A DNA stretch of 64,000 bases, taken from the NCBI RefSeq assembly GCF_030272615.1, contig NC_081407.1:153221048-153285047 (forward strand), given 5' to 3'. The notes under the pieces are model-generated. The model was given only the letters and a program-made list of their open reading frames with translations. It was not told where the DNA came from and ran no database searches. This document shows positions 32,994 to 44,352 of this stretch, one piece after another. The DNA is from Cryptomeria japonica (Eukaryota; Streptophyta; Pinopsida; Cupressales; Cupressaceae). Made by a program: the position numbers and the translations under genes. Position 1 is the stretch's first letter. Every line of letters begins with the position of its first letter.

Positions 32994-34237
32994 TGTTAGA
33001 TAGTTCAAATAACCGGAAGACAACTCAGAGGGGAGGGGGGCGAATCAGTTGTCACAAATTACCAGAACCATTAGCAATTAAAACTTTAATACCAGAACCC
33101 AAAACATTAATACCAGAATGCTTAAACCAAATACCAGAATAGAAGTTAAACCAATTAAGCATAAACAATAATCACATAATAAATACCATCCACATGACAC
33201 CAATATTTGTACGTGGAAAATCCGGTAAAGGGAAAATCCACAGTGGGAAGCCTACCCACAGCTAGATAATACTTTTGTAGTAATTACATGAATTACAATT
33301 GAGGGGCCCGCAATTGTAGGAAGGCCAACAACCTAGAGCGCACTACTCATCACAAAAGGAGTCTCACTGACTACATAGAAATCCAGACTACAATCCGGAG
33401 AAGTGTTGAACTACAAAAGATAGCATCTCCTATGCCTGAGTACAATTTCGGTTAAGCTCAATACCGGAGGACTAAATCCTCTTACATTAACCCAATTCAA
33501 TCTCCAATGATCAACCAAATCCTCTACCTAAATGATATTATATTATTCGCACATTACATTCCCATTTCCCATTCCTATATATCTCTGCCATATGATCTAC
33601 AATGAGATCTTACATTTATATATACAAACCCTCAACCATAAACAATTAGGTCGGCCACCAAATAATAAACTAATTACATAATTAAACACCATGTCAGTCT
33701 TATACCAAACAAATAATATCCAACACATAAGATATCCCAGAAACATATCAAGAGGTCCAATCCACACGCTTCATTAAACCGGTCCATAACCTAGACCAAT
33801 CAGGACCCATTATAGGTCCACATGCCACAACAATGATCTTCATCTGCCAAGTCTCAAACATGATCACCAACAACATCCTAAAACTTCACCAGAAGATGCA
33901 CCAACACCACATATGTAATCCATCAAAGATCTTCATCAAAAGCTCTACCAGTGAAACCCTCGCCGGAACTAGAAACCAGGCTTCTAAGAAAATAGGATAG
34001 CATCTGATAACAAGACCAAAACCAACTTACTGAATATGAATATGAGTATCATGAACAAGCCAATTCCATCACCAAATCATATCAGAGCCTACCGAATCAT
34101 GTTGGATCCAAATCAACCAGAAACCACTCAACCTATCGGGACCAAAAGGGTTCCAGTAAAGCATCCAAATAGCTAGTGTTGGTATAAATGACAAAACATC
34201 AATGCAACAAATAATAAAATCCACTAAATTTCCAACA
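32994..34237 (-). repeat. LTR, minus strand, 1244 bases
   Basis: Reverse-strand LTR with the GATTCGCCCCCCTCCCCTC box near its U5 end (about 33030) and a CCGGT-rich body. It resembles the LTR at 35643-36759 in word order (AAATCC-CAGTGGGAAGCCTACCCACA, ACTACAATCC) but has diverged too far to be its partner. Confidence 0.8.
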
Positions 34238-34467
34238 ATCTCCCCCTTTGGCATTGATGGCAATACTAGATGTGAAAAACATCTAATTACCAAGAAATGC
34301 CAAACAAGTCTCCCCCAATGGAAGGCAACCAACAATCTCTCGCATACAACTCTGAAATAAAGACCAAACCCCTCTTGTGAATAATATCTCTCTAAATCTT
34401 TGAATTTCTTCCTTTTTCCTTTTCTTTTCCTATTCTTTTTTACATCAATATCACTCCCCCTTTGACG

Positions 34468-35126
34468 TCAATGCCAGAAATCTGACAAAAATATCAAAGA
34501 AAAAACATAAACCATTGAATCACAGAGTTGAATGCTCCCCCTAAGCAGTAGCATCCCCACATCAGTGTCAGAATGAATAGTATCCCTAATAACGCATACC
34601 AGACTAACATTCATAATTATAGGAGAAGATTGGGTAAAAAATGGAAGACTTGTGGTAGGAGGAATGAAAGAAGAGGAGTTTCCTCCTTGACTAACATTCG
34701 TAGGTATGGTATTTTTTGTAGAGGTAGCCATGATGTTTGATGCAAATGTGGGAACACTAGCCATAGGAGTAGTCAAGGGAATGGAACAATTAACTTGACT
34801 AGGAGGTTGTGTATAAACTAGGGATTTAGTACAACTTTTCATGGGCATAATGTTAGAAGATCAACACCAAGTTTATCACTATGAACCATTCTTTTTAATC
34901 CTTCAATCAATGGGAGAGCTTCATTTTTGGGGTATTGTTGACTCATCCATTGTTGGATATTTTCAAATTGATTGTCAATCTTCTCTAGTTGGTCAATGGA
35001 AACCCTAGTTAGTGATTCCTCCACACCATGAGAATTATCTAAAGAATAGGGATAAACGAGGACATTTGTAGGATTGGAAGAACCACCAATATCCTCATGG
35101 AAAAAGTTATCCAAATTACGCTTCAT
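34468..35126 (-). pseudogene. Unrecognised non-pol ORF remnant
   Basis: Two overlapping minus-strand frames: one with HEDIGGSSNPTNVLVYPYSL, and DQLEKIDNQFENIQQWMSQQ, which looks like a helical segment; the other Ser/Thr/Pro-rich (about 34600-34850). I recognise no family. The position just upstream of the polypurine tract equals that of the long unknown ORF's C-terminus in the 43.5-50.2 kb element. Confidence 0.45.
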
Positions 35127-35642
35127 CTCCTCAGTAATTAAACCTTAGGAAGCCTTAATTCTGCAACTTCTTCTCATGTGGATACTATAGGTTGGACTAA
35201 TAGTAGTAAAACTCATGCACTAAAGGAGGGAAATTGAAAATTTGAATTTCGGAATCTAAGTTGCAAAATAATTGAATAATGGAAAATTATAGGAAAAATG
35301 ATCACTCACTTAAATGAAGAAATTGATTGAAAGCACAAAGAGAAATAATGCAACCTCTTAGGAAATTTGAATTTAAAATTATGGCTTTGCTAAAATAACC
35401 TCTTAATTTAAAATTAAAATTACCCACTAGGAGATAGGAATTTAAATTTAAAATTAGGGTTGAAAACAACCTCTTAATTTTAAAATTTAAATTGGAAATT
35501 ATGATGTTGAAACCCCAACTTTTTTTTTGACCTTAGATTGACCTAGAATCAATTTAATTTCACAAATATCTAGATTTTAGTAGTAAAATACCACCAAAAC
35601 AAGCTCCTGAAATTCAAGGAGAGAAAGTCAAGACTAAGAGGC
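35127..35642. other. AT-rich internal sequence
   Basis: Degenerate repeats of AACCTCTTAATTTAAAATT-like words (about 35350-35510). No gene seen. Confidence 0.5.
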
Positions 35643-37165
35643 TGTTAGACAAATCTGATACTGGGAGTAAACTGAGAAGGGGGGGGGGGGTGAATCAGTT
35701 TACTATCAGAAATCAGAACTATTGCATATCAAATCAGAGCACAAAGAAACCAACACAATGAAGGATAAAACATGAAAGCACAATACACTCAACACCAAAA
35801 AATTTGACATGGAAAACTCAGTAAAGGGAAAAACCACGATGGGAAACCCTACCCACAATCAGATAATACTTCTGCAACAATATGTGAAATAATTACAATG
35901 GGGATTGCACTTGCAATTAGGCCAACCGCCTAGAGCTCACTTCTCATAAAAAAAGAGAAGTCTCACTGACCTACAAAACATTGGACTACAATCCAGAAAG
36001 AATGAACTGTGAAAGTAGCATCTCCTAATGCTTGATACAATTCCGGTTAAGAACATAACCATCAATCCCACAAACCATCAATATGAAAGTTAAATGAATA
36101 AGTCACCAATAAATATAGATCATCAACCTTATGATAAGGTCGGCTAACCCTAAACCCAAAAACCCATAATAATGAAAATTACATTACACGGTATCACCAG
36201 ACCAATATTATGATTTACATTACATAGCATGGACCTAATTCAAATATCCAAACAATTATATCCATCAAAAATTTTGTTAAGACCAAAATCCAACACGCTT
36301 CACCAACTAGTAGAAACCTTTAGTGAAATAACAGAAGGTTTAACTGGATCCAAAAAGTTACACCATAATAGCATACCAGCCAATGCAAAGTCACCAAACA
36401 CTCAAAATATGATCAAGAAGCACCTTTAGCTTGATAGAAACCGATTCCATAAGCCGGACCAAAATCATCTGACCAAAACATCAAATATCGCTTACCGGTA
36501 GAGATAATTGGTACCAGGAAATACCAATCGGGAACATAAGTGATAGTTACCAGAGCACCAAAACATGAACCAACAGAATATGGAAAACATATAACCATCC
36601 AGAGTAAGTATCCAGAACTGATTTCAAGGATCTGATAATACCAAATCAAAATCATAGCCAAAACCAAGATGATCACCAAGACTAACTGGGATAGGTCAAA
36701 CCGGGATACAATGTTGACATCAATGACAACACTTAACCAAATCTAGCATATTGCCAACAATCTCCCCCTTTGGCATTGATGACAATACTGAATGTGAAAA
36801 ACAATGCCAACAATCTCCCTCAAAGATATGACTAATTTTCACATGAATACCATCTCTCCCCCTTTGACATCAATGACAAAGGATGGATACCAAACCAAAA
36901 ATATTGAACCAAACAACTGACTACTCCCCCTGGATAGTAGAATCATCTCATCAACCCGGATCAAAGAAAATATTTGATAAGCTTACTGGATTGATGCATT
37001 CCTCCATCTCTAAGTCTCTTTCGGAGGGTTGGTAACCCCCAATTGATCTCTGAGATATTCAAAAGTATCTTTAGGCAATTGTTTTGTTAGATTATTTGCA
37101 ATCTACTCCTTAGTAGACACATAAACCAATCTAACTTCCTTTGCTTCAACCTTTTCGTTCAAGAA
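35643..37165 (-). mobile_element. Copia element 3' stub: LTR and end of pol
   Basis: Minus strand. LTR 35643-36759 (TGTTAGACAAAT to TTGCCAACA), polypurine tract at 36760-36774 (reverse of ATCTCCCCCTTTGGC), then the last codons of pol at 37010-37165. The element stops abruptly near 37165, where the Tat LTR region begins, so most of its pol is gone. Confidence 0.75.
37010..37165 (-). pseudogene. Copia pol C-terminal fragment
   Basis: Minus-strand reading gives the conserved end of the Copia RNase H region: a KEVRLVYVSTKE-like segment, a changed IADIFTKPLPK motif, then DTFEYLRDQLGV and a TAG at 37010-37012. It parallels the ends at 29700 and 62346. Confidence 0.75.
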
Positions 37166-37179
37166 ATTGTACCTGTTTC

Positions 37180-38239
37180 TATGCCTGAATGTCATGAATG
37201 TATTAAGCTAATTAGCAAAATAAGAATGAATCACCAATTCTCAACTAATTAACAAACAAACAAACATAATCAATGAAAATCAATACGAAATAAAGAATGA
37301 ATTCAAATAAGAACTCCCTTATTTTTCTTCTTTGCTTCCATTGTGCTTCTCCAATTTGAGTGGTTGGTGGCTCTCAAGTATTGCACCAATTTCCTGCATA
37401 CAAATACTTTGAAGATTGATTTTGCGATTCTACAAAATCTAGCTTGAATTGATGAAAAGAGGATGAATACTTTGAAGATTGATTTTGCGATTCTATGGTG
37501 TTGATTGGGAGATAACTGAAATTGATTGATCAATGAACTCAATTGATTGATTTGTTAACTCATTTGATTGAGTAGTCAACTGTATTGATTGAAGAGTGAG
37601 ATGAATAGATGGATTACTCAACTCACTTGATTGATTAGTGAACTGAATAGATTGGGGAGATGACTGAATTGATTGATTAGAAGACTGAATTGATTTTGAG
37701 TTAAAAAGGATGATTGATGAGTTAACTGATTTGATCAATCAGTTCTGATTTTAGCATGTGTTGTAGGAATTTGAAATTGAATTTGATTTTCATTTTCAAT
37801 TTGAATTTGGTCCTTCGAATGCTGAAATGCACATGAAATTAACTGAAATTCAAATTTGGGGAAATGTGAATTTGATGATATGAAATTAGATGAAATGAAC
37901 TGAAATTCAAATTTGGGAGAAATGAAATGAAACTAGATGGAATTAATTGAAATTATCATTTGGGGAATTGGAGGAATAAGTTAATTAATTTAAATAATTT
38001 AAATGAAATTATTTAAACTTAGGAAATAGAATTAATTAAATAATAAAGATTATTTAACTAAGGAAAAGGTCATAATTAATTAAATAATTGAGATAAGGTG
38101 ATTAAAATGATTTGAGAATAGAAATAGAATAATTAGGAGTGTTGAAGGGCGATGATTAGAAGAAATAGTTAGTTTAATCAAATAATTAAATAGATGAATA
38201 ATTAGTGTAGAATTAATGAGACATTTTTAGGTGTCTACA
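37180..38239 (-). repeat. 3' LTR of element B
   Basis: Starts (minus strand) TGTAGACACCT at 38239. An AT-rich part with AATTAATTAAATAA words (37980-38240) parallels the palindromic U3 of element A. At 37500-37740 there are about eight degenerate units around ACTGAATTGATTGAT. The left end is uncertain. Confidence 0.65.
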
Positions 38240-38350
38240 TTTGCCCCTCTTTGAGACAATGTCGAAATGATGTTGTTTCAAAGAAAATGAAAAGAAAAAC
38301 TGCCCCTGTGATGCTAGGGTATGATGCCCCCTCAGAAAAAGTGGTCAGAA
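38240..38350 (-). promoter_or_regulatory. Polypurine tract and GGGGCA boxes, element B
   Basis: Minus-strand CAAAGAGGGGCAAA borders the LTR, with further GGGGCA boxes near 38303 and 38325. The spacing and the words (GAGACAATG, GTTGTTTCAAAGAA on the plus strand) match 9341-9445 of element A. Confidence 0.75.
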
Positions 38351-38503
38351 AATTTTGGATCGAAGACCAGTTTTTCGGAAATATGCTAGATAGTGATAAT
38401 ATGAAGTTTAAAAGAGTTTCGATCTCGTTTTCTATGTCTAAAACTGTGTTGAAGTTGGAGGGGTCCACGGGCGTTTATGTTAAGAAACCCTAATTTTTGA
38501 GCT

Positions 38504-38510
38504 TATATAT
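38504..38510 (+). promoter_or_regulatory. Putative TATA box of antisense PMD gene (element B)
   Basis: TATATAT within GAGCTTATATATTGAGG, 94 bases before the ATG at 38604, on the strand opposite to the element. Confidence 0.45.
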
Positions 38511-38764
38511 TGAGGATTGGTATGGATTTGAGCTCATTTGCATTTTTTTGTTTTAAAAGAATTTCTTAGAGAGATTAGAGCTTCTAGCCATCCTTGGAGT
38601 GAAATGGCAGGTCATAGAGTGAGGTTACATTTATCTGAGCGAGTGTGATCTTATCAAAGACCTCTCGGTACTGGTGGCATGGTGAGTTGCCTGATTTTTT
38701 GCCAATTAATGTCTATATTTTGCAAAAAATTAAATCATTTTTTGATGTGTCATTTTTCATGTAT

Positions 38765-38985
38765 GTCGCAATTGAGTATCGATATTGCTGCAATTGACTT
38801 AATTATGTCGCAATTGAGTTTAACGCTTCACACTTGATATTTTATGTCGCAATTGTTAACTTTGTGTCGCATTTGAACATTTTGGATCACATTTGATAGT
38901 ATCGTATCACATTTGGCATAAATATGTCGCATTTTATTATTTTGCTTTGCAATTGGTAATATTGAATCGCAATTGATAATAAAGG
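38765..38985 (+). repeat. TCGCAATTGA motif array inside candidate PMD intron
   Basis: About ten copies of (T)CGCAATTGA or variants (TCGCATTTG, TCACATTTG) spaced about 15-30 bases with unrelated spacers. It sits in the candidate intron, at the same place as the different array of element A (8590-8850). Confidence 0.75.
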
Positions 38986-40199
38986 CCTTTTTCCTTCACT
39001 TTATGCGTCCTGATAGTTTTGATGACATAGTTGACTCATTTTTTATATTTTCCAAATGCAAGCACATTATCCAGTACTTCGTGCTAGGCAGACACAGCCA
39101 GATAGTCTTGATCGACGTCATGAGTTGGATGCAGAAAATACTACTTTGTTACAACATGTTGGATTATATTATATAGCACATTTTCCTGAGGTTACGACCA
39201 ACAGGGCTATGATTACTACTTTGGTTGAGTGGTAGCATTCAGAGACATGTTCTTTTCATTTACCGACTGGTGAGGCATCTATCACACTTGAGGATGTGTG
39301 GTGTATTTTACACATTCCGATATCTAGTAGGTGAGTTACTTTTGATCGTGATGACGATATTTTAGCTATGTGTACATTGTTTGAGTGTGAAGAGAAGGAT
39401 CTACATATCTGTGGTCGTTATGAGATTCGTTGGGATGATTTTGATTATGATGATTTCACTGTTGTGCTTGCTTGTACTGTTGCTGGATTATTGATTCCTG
39501 ATAGACGTGCCCATGGTTTTCCTGTTGGATGGGGACGTGCTATACATGATATGATTATTGGCAGACGTGTGTTTGCTTGGGGTCCTTGTCTTCTTGCCAC
39601 TTTGTATCATCAGATGCATGGGATTGTTTACTTGTAGCAGAAATCAGTTGGATGTAGTATTACTCTACTTCAGACATGGGCTTGGGAGCACATAGCTATC
39701 TTTCATCCTACATTACATATAGATTGTGAGGCATAAGGCATCGAATAATATCTTGTATTGGCATCATCAGATTGATATCTTACAGTACTTCTCATGGTGT
39801 CCTTATCTTACTTGTCCTGGTTGGACTGATGATGCTCATCATCTTCCTTTTTGTCGACAATAGAGATATCTTATTGGTCGAGACGTGGGTAGTCATAGGG
39901 TTATTGATATGCATCTTCCTGGTTGTGTGCTCAGACAGTTCGAGGAATACAGGGTATTCCAGATGTGATGACTTATTTTGTTCGCACTACTTGAGAGGTT
40001 GGTGATTGGGGTGCTTGTGTACAACCTCATGTTTCTATTGTTGAGTTTGATGTTCTTGCTCCTATTTTCTGGGGATGGCAGCTTGGTGTAGCGGATCCAG
40101 GGTCCACAACGTAGTATAGTGTATGGTGGATACAACATAGGCCTATACCTTTGACAGATTTGACAGTTCTAATTGGTGCTCAGTAGATTAGACATGGCA

Positions 40200-40395
40200 G
40201 GGGTTCTAGAGGGAGAGGTGGAGAGGATAGGGGCAAAGGAGGTAGAAATAGAGGAGGTAGAGGTGGAGGAGGTAGGGATGGAGGAGGTATAGATGGAGGA
40301 GGTAGGGATGGAGGAGGTAGAGGTGGAGGAGGTAGGGATGGAGGAGGTAGAGATAGAGGAGGTAGGGATGGAGGAGGTAGAGGTGGATGAGGTAT
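40200..40395 (+). repeat. 18-base minisatellite encoding RGG/GGR-rich tract
   Basis: Units of GGAGGAGGTAGGGATGGA type repeated about ten times. In the PMD frame they encode Gly/Arg/Asp repeats. Proline-rich frames on the other strand are shadows. Confidence 0.85.
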
Positions 40396-40926
40396 AGATC
40401 TGATAGCAGTGGTTGTAGGGTAGATGGATAGTGATAGGGAGGATGTGGATATTGGTGGAGAGACTGCATCCATGAGAAGTTCTGATGATAGTGATGAGTC
40501 AGGATCAGGGTCATCAAGCAGTGATGGAGATGAGGGTGGGGATGATGGTAATGATGTGGAGATGCCCTAGGCTATAGAGTCTGCCGATATCAGGTCAAGC
40601 ATTTAGAGGACTTGGTCGCTACTTTGCGGTAGCGGCGGGTGGAGGATAGGGATGAGTATCAGCATGCGATGGAGGATTTGACTACAGAGAGGGATCAGAT
40701 AGTTGCTGATAGAGATCAATTACAATGGGAGAGGGATGAGAAAGTTAGGCAAACTCAAATCACTATGGATGCATATGATCATTTATTTGGGCCAGTGACG
40801 GAGGCTTATAGCCAGGTAGATAGATATTTTGCTGCTGCACAAGAGGCTATTTATTATTGGCAGCTTATGAGAGAGCTATCCCTAAGGGTCAGAGGGAACC
40901 TAGTTTTAGTGCTTTTATGGGGATAA

Positions 40927-42164
40927 GATCGAGTCGATCTACCTCTTGATAGACTAGCAGTGGGGGAGTGATGGGTCCACCTAGAGCATCGTCGGGATAG
41001 GCTAGAGCTAGTCGAGATGCACCTACTGATATAGGAAGTATAGGTTGAGAGATTGGATATTGATTTTGATGTTGTAGATACGATGTATTTTGACACATTT
41101 TTGTTATATATAATATGTTTTCTTGATGTGCTTTTTGATGGTGAACTTCATGGTCTAATTTTTCCTTATTGTGATGATGCATGTAATATGAATGTGATAT
41201 CATGTAGTGATTTGATGTAGCTTTATGTTGTGATGCATAATGGTTGATGAAAACTTTATTATGATTATGAACATGTGATGTGATGATGTTTATTATTATT
41301 TTGTGTCAAAATGCATGTTGAGGATTTTAGAAGAATTGTTAGTTGTTAGACGTAGAAAATGATCAATCAACTGAATCAATCTTTGTAAGCTAGTTTTTGA
41401 TGTGATAATGGATGATATGATAGAAATTTTGATGAGAAAGTCTTTATTCGTGGTGCAATACATTATCATTATTGAGCCTTATTATAAAACAATGGAGCTT
41501 ATTACACCAGGGTATAAGGAACCAAGATGTATAGATATCTCATTGCAAAGAAACAAACACATAATAGACAAGGAATGAACCCTCCATTCTAGGAATTACA
41601 CTAGGGGTTGAGGTATGTGTGGCATTCACAAGCTAAATGCTCCTATCACAGACACCCACTAGAGCAATTTCCCCAGAACTTCATCGGTTCAAACCACAAA
41701 TAACATGAAAGAAAGGGATCATGCCCATCATGGCTCCTCTAGTCACTTTTTGGACATCCTTGAGTAGCTAAAAGCAATGATCTTCACAAATTTGATAAAA
41801 AGAGTCAACCAAAATAGACAAAACTCAACAGTTAGACTGACTGCGCCTTTGCTTTGATATGTTTGGTGTGATTTTGATAATGTCTGGTTTTAGAAGTTTT
41901 GGACCCCGTATAAGACCGATCTGTCTGGTTTTGAGTGTACCGATTCTATTTAAGACAAGATATTGATCACGTTGATAGTTTGATAAATCGATAGATTAGA
42001 CAGTTGATCAATTTGATTGCAAATGTTTTGACAAGATAGTTGTATCCTTTGTTTAACTTCGTGTGAAGTGTTTGCTGGACATCTGTTGGGGTGTTTGATT
42101 CTTGTGAGACAATTTATTGCAAGTTTTAAAATTGATATTTGAATGTTTTTGGATTTTGTGGATC
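40927..42164. other. 3' flank of antisense PMD gene, non-coding
   Basis: No gene seen. 41100-41330 is rich in TGATG/ATGCAT words, the complement of the CAT-rich stretch at 7550-7900 beyond the PMD gene of element A, so this part is conserved between the two elements. Confidence 0.5.
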
Positions 42165-42490
42165 GATATTGATTATTTTTGGATTTTTTCAATTATCATT
42201 TTTTGATTTTTTAGGATTTTTTCAGAATCGTTTTTTGATTTTTTAGGATTTTTTTAGAATTGTTTTTCGAATGTTTAGAATTTTTTCAGGATCGTTTTTT
42301 AATTTTTTAGGATTTTTTCATAATAGTTTTTTTATTTTTTTAGGATTTTTTTAGTTATCTTTTTTTGAATGTTTGGAATTTTTTTAGGATCGTTTTTTGA
42401 TTTTTTAGGATTTTTTCAGGATCATTTTTTATTTTTTAGAATTTTTTTAGAATCGTTTTGGATTTTTTTAAGGATTTTTTCAGTTATGCC
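42165..42490 (-). repeat. T-rich array (A-rich on element strand)
   Basis: About eight units of GATTTTTTAGGATTTTTTCA, most ending AGAATCGTTTT, 35-40 bases each. Homologous in place to the A-rich arrays at 6290-6360 and 12151-12300. Confidence 0.85.
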
Positions 42491-43483
42491 CCCAAGTGTG
42501 CAGACCTTACAAGATGATGCATAATGTGATGGAGATGATGAATTTTTTATATGAGTTATGCTAATGCAGGATGCATGACAAAAATGCAATTCTTATTCGA
42601 ACAAGGATGAGTGTGTGCGTCTTTCATTCTGAAATGCACTAATTGGATTAAAGGTGTGAAACGTTTCAGAGATAGGAGTTCAATCCATTCTTAAAATACT
42701 TAAACCATCCAACCTAACACACTATGTAACCAGGATTTATGAATGGAGGCACGAAAAACTTCTCCATCAATTCTTGAAATTTTGATCTTCTTTTTCTCAT
42801 GTGTGTGTAATTGAGTTCATTTTGTCCCTTATAACCATCGAAGACCCTTAAAATCCTATGTGGCTAGCTACATGAGTTATTCTAACTTCAAAAGCAACCT
42901 GGGTAGAGCTTCACTACCAGCAAGCTTTTAGGGCTCTAACAAGGTTATGCACTATAATCTCTCAAACATTTCTCCATTGCCAGTAGGCGTCCATAGCCCT
43001 GATGGAGTTACTTGCATGTTCCCATAGTCAATATTTCTCTTTTTTGTCGCACTTGTATGCGTGATATTTCAGTAATATATCATTTTTTTTTGTTTTGCCT
43101 TGAGATTGATATTGGCATAACATTTTTTTCTTTTATTTTCTTTCCATGACTTGTAAGTAATGAGACCTGCTTGGGTATGACAATTATAGCGGAACTGAAG
43201 CAGAATATTGGATTTTTCACTAGCCACATGATCAACTAGGTATCTTGTAATGACTTAGAGTTTTTGATTAATGCGTGAGATATAGAAATTGATAGATTTT
43301 GGTAACAAGACTTGATAAGGAAACCTCTATCCAACCAAGGATAAATCTTAATCACAATGTGATGTTGAAGATGAATGACTTAGAGACTTCCTAAATATTT
43401 CATGAACATGTATCTAGGAAATGAGACAACCTTCGTTCCTTTCAGTGCAGACAGGTGAATGATTCGGACAATCACCATGTTTT
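42491..43483. other. Element B sequence left of nested insertion
   Basis: Non-coding; no recognisable protein. Ends in GTTTT (43479-43483), the target duplication of the nested element. Confidence 0.5.
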
Positions 43484-44281
43484 TGTTGGAAAATGCACAC
43501 TCCAATGAGATATTGTAGGTGATTGAAGGTATTTTCATTGATGGAAACCTTACAATCATGTGATACCGATAGACAGACACAAGCACCAACACCGACAGAC
43601 TCTACACCGGCATACAAAATATCGGCACCAAAAAGGAAGATTACCGACACCCTGGCTGACAACAATTTTGTATTAATGTATTTTGTAATTAATTGTAAAA
43701 TCTTTTGTAATCCCACATGGCGGATTGTAATATGACTCATATATGTATGAGATCATTGTAGTGATTTTATACATGTTAGGGTATGATGCGAAAGATAGAA
43801 GGTAGCAGACCTATTATGCAAATTATTGGATAAGGGTTTATGTATGTAGCAGAACTTAAATCGGTACTGAATTTGGCATAGCAGATGCTAATCTGAAGCA
43901 GTAAAAGACATTGGATTAGTATAATCCGTTTTTGTAAGTCAGTGTGACTTCTTATGTAATTGAGCAATGAGCTCTAGACACTTGGCCTTCCTGCATGTGC
44001 AGACCCCTATTGTAGCAGTAATATTCTCTTATTGGCCAGTAAGTGAATATTGTGGGTCACAAATCCCACTGAGGTTTTCCCCACACCAAGTTTCCTTGTT
44101 AAAACATTGTGTTATGGTGTTCTTTTCATGTTGTGATTGTTATTCTTATTTGTTGCATTATTTCTGGTTTACCGGTACATAGTTTTAATATGCTTTTCAT
44201 GTTATAAGTTAAGAAAATATTATTACTAGTCAAATACAGATTCACCCCCCCCCCCTCTTAGTATCTTTGGCAATCCTAACA
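43484..44281 (+). repeat. 5' LTR of nested non-autonomous element
   Basis: 798 bases. Contains the GATTCACCCCCCCC box near 44241 and the word ACCGGTACATAG near 44170. Confidence 0.93.
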
Positions 44282-44283
44282 AT

Positions 44284-44295
44284 TGGTATCAAAGT
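44284..44295 (+). promoter_or_regulatory. Primer binding site (initiator Met tRNA type)
   Basis: TGGTATCAAAGT two bases after the LTR; two changes from TGGTATCAGAGC. Confidence 0.85.
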
Positions 44296-44352
44296 CTGGT
44301 CCTCTACTTTCAGAAGCCTAATAGCTTGGGGAAGATCTTGTCACCAGTAGAG

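Larger units (their letters stand above)
32994..35642 (-). mobile_element. 3' part of a Copia-type element, probably non-autonomous
   Basis: Minus strand. The 3' LTR is 32994-34237 (plus-strand ends TGTTAGATAG and TTCCAACA) and is bordered by a polypurine tract (reverse of ATCTCCCCCTTTGGC) at 34238-34252. The internal sequence runs to 35642, where another LTR begins. It holds non-pol coding remnants instead of the RNase H end expected at this place, so the element may resemble the one at 43484-50241 (inference). Confidence 0.7.
38604..40926 (+). pseudogene. Antisense PMD gene with RGG and coiled-coil tail, element B
   Basis: Reads opposite to element B. Candidate exon 1 is 38604-38681; GTGAGT donor at 38682 and an AG near 39062 suggest an intron, though the frames do not join exactly. 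The PMD follows: HYPVLRARQTQPDSLDRRHE, GLYYIAHFPEVTTN, HSETCSFHLPTGEASITLED (about 39240-39310), RYEIRWDDFDYDDFTVVLAC and PDRRAHGFPVGWGRAI (39400-39540). It continues past a TAG at about 39635. Further downstream come an Arg-Gly-Gly-rich tract (40190-40395), an acidic Ser/Asp tract (about 40440-40570) and a helical, charged segment (EDLTTERDQIVADRDQLQWE, 40680 on). Stops at about 39232 and 39331 are TAG and TGA, each one C-to-T change from Gln or Arg. RGG tails often bind RNA (family knowledge). Confidence 0.75.

Noticed and set aside
32994-36759. LTRs at 32994-34237 and 35643-36759 as the two ends of one element
   Set aside because: They are related but strongly diverged, and each has its own polypurine tract on its right side, so both are 3' LTRs of separate minus-strand elements.
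40180-40517. Proline/leucine-rich frames on the minus strand
   Set aside because: Shadows of the plus-strand RGG minisatellite in the antisense PMD gene.
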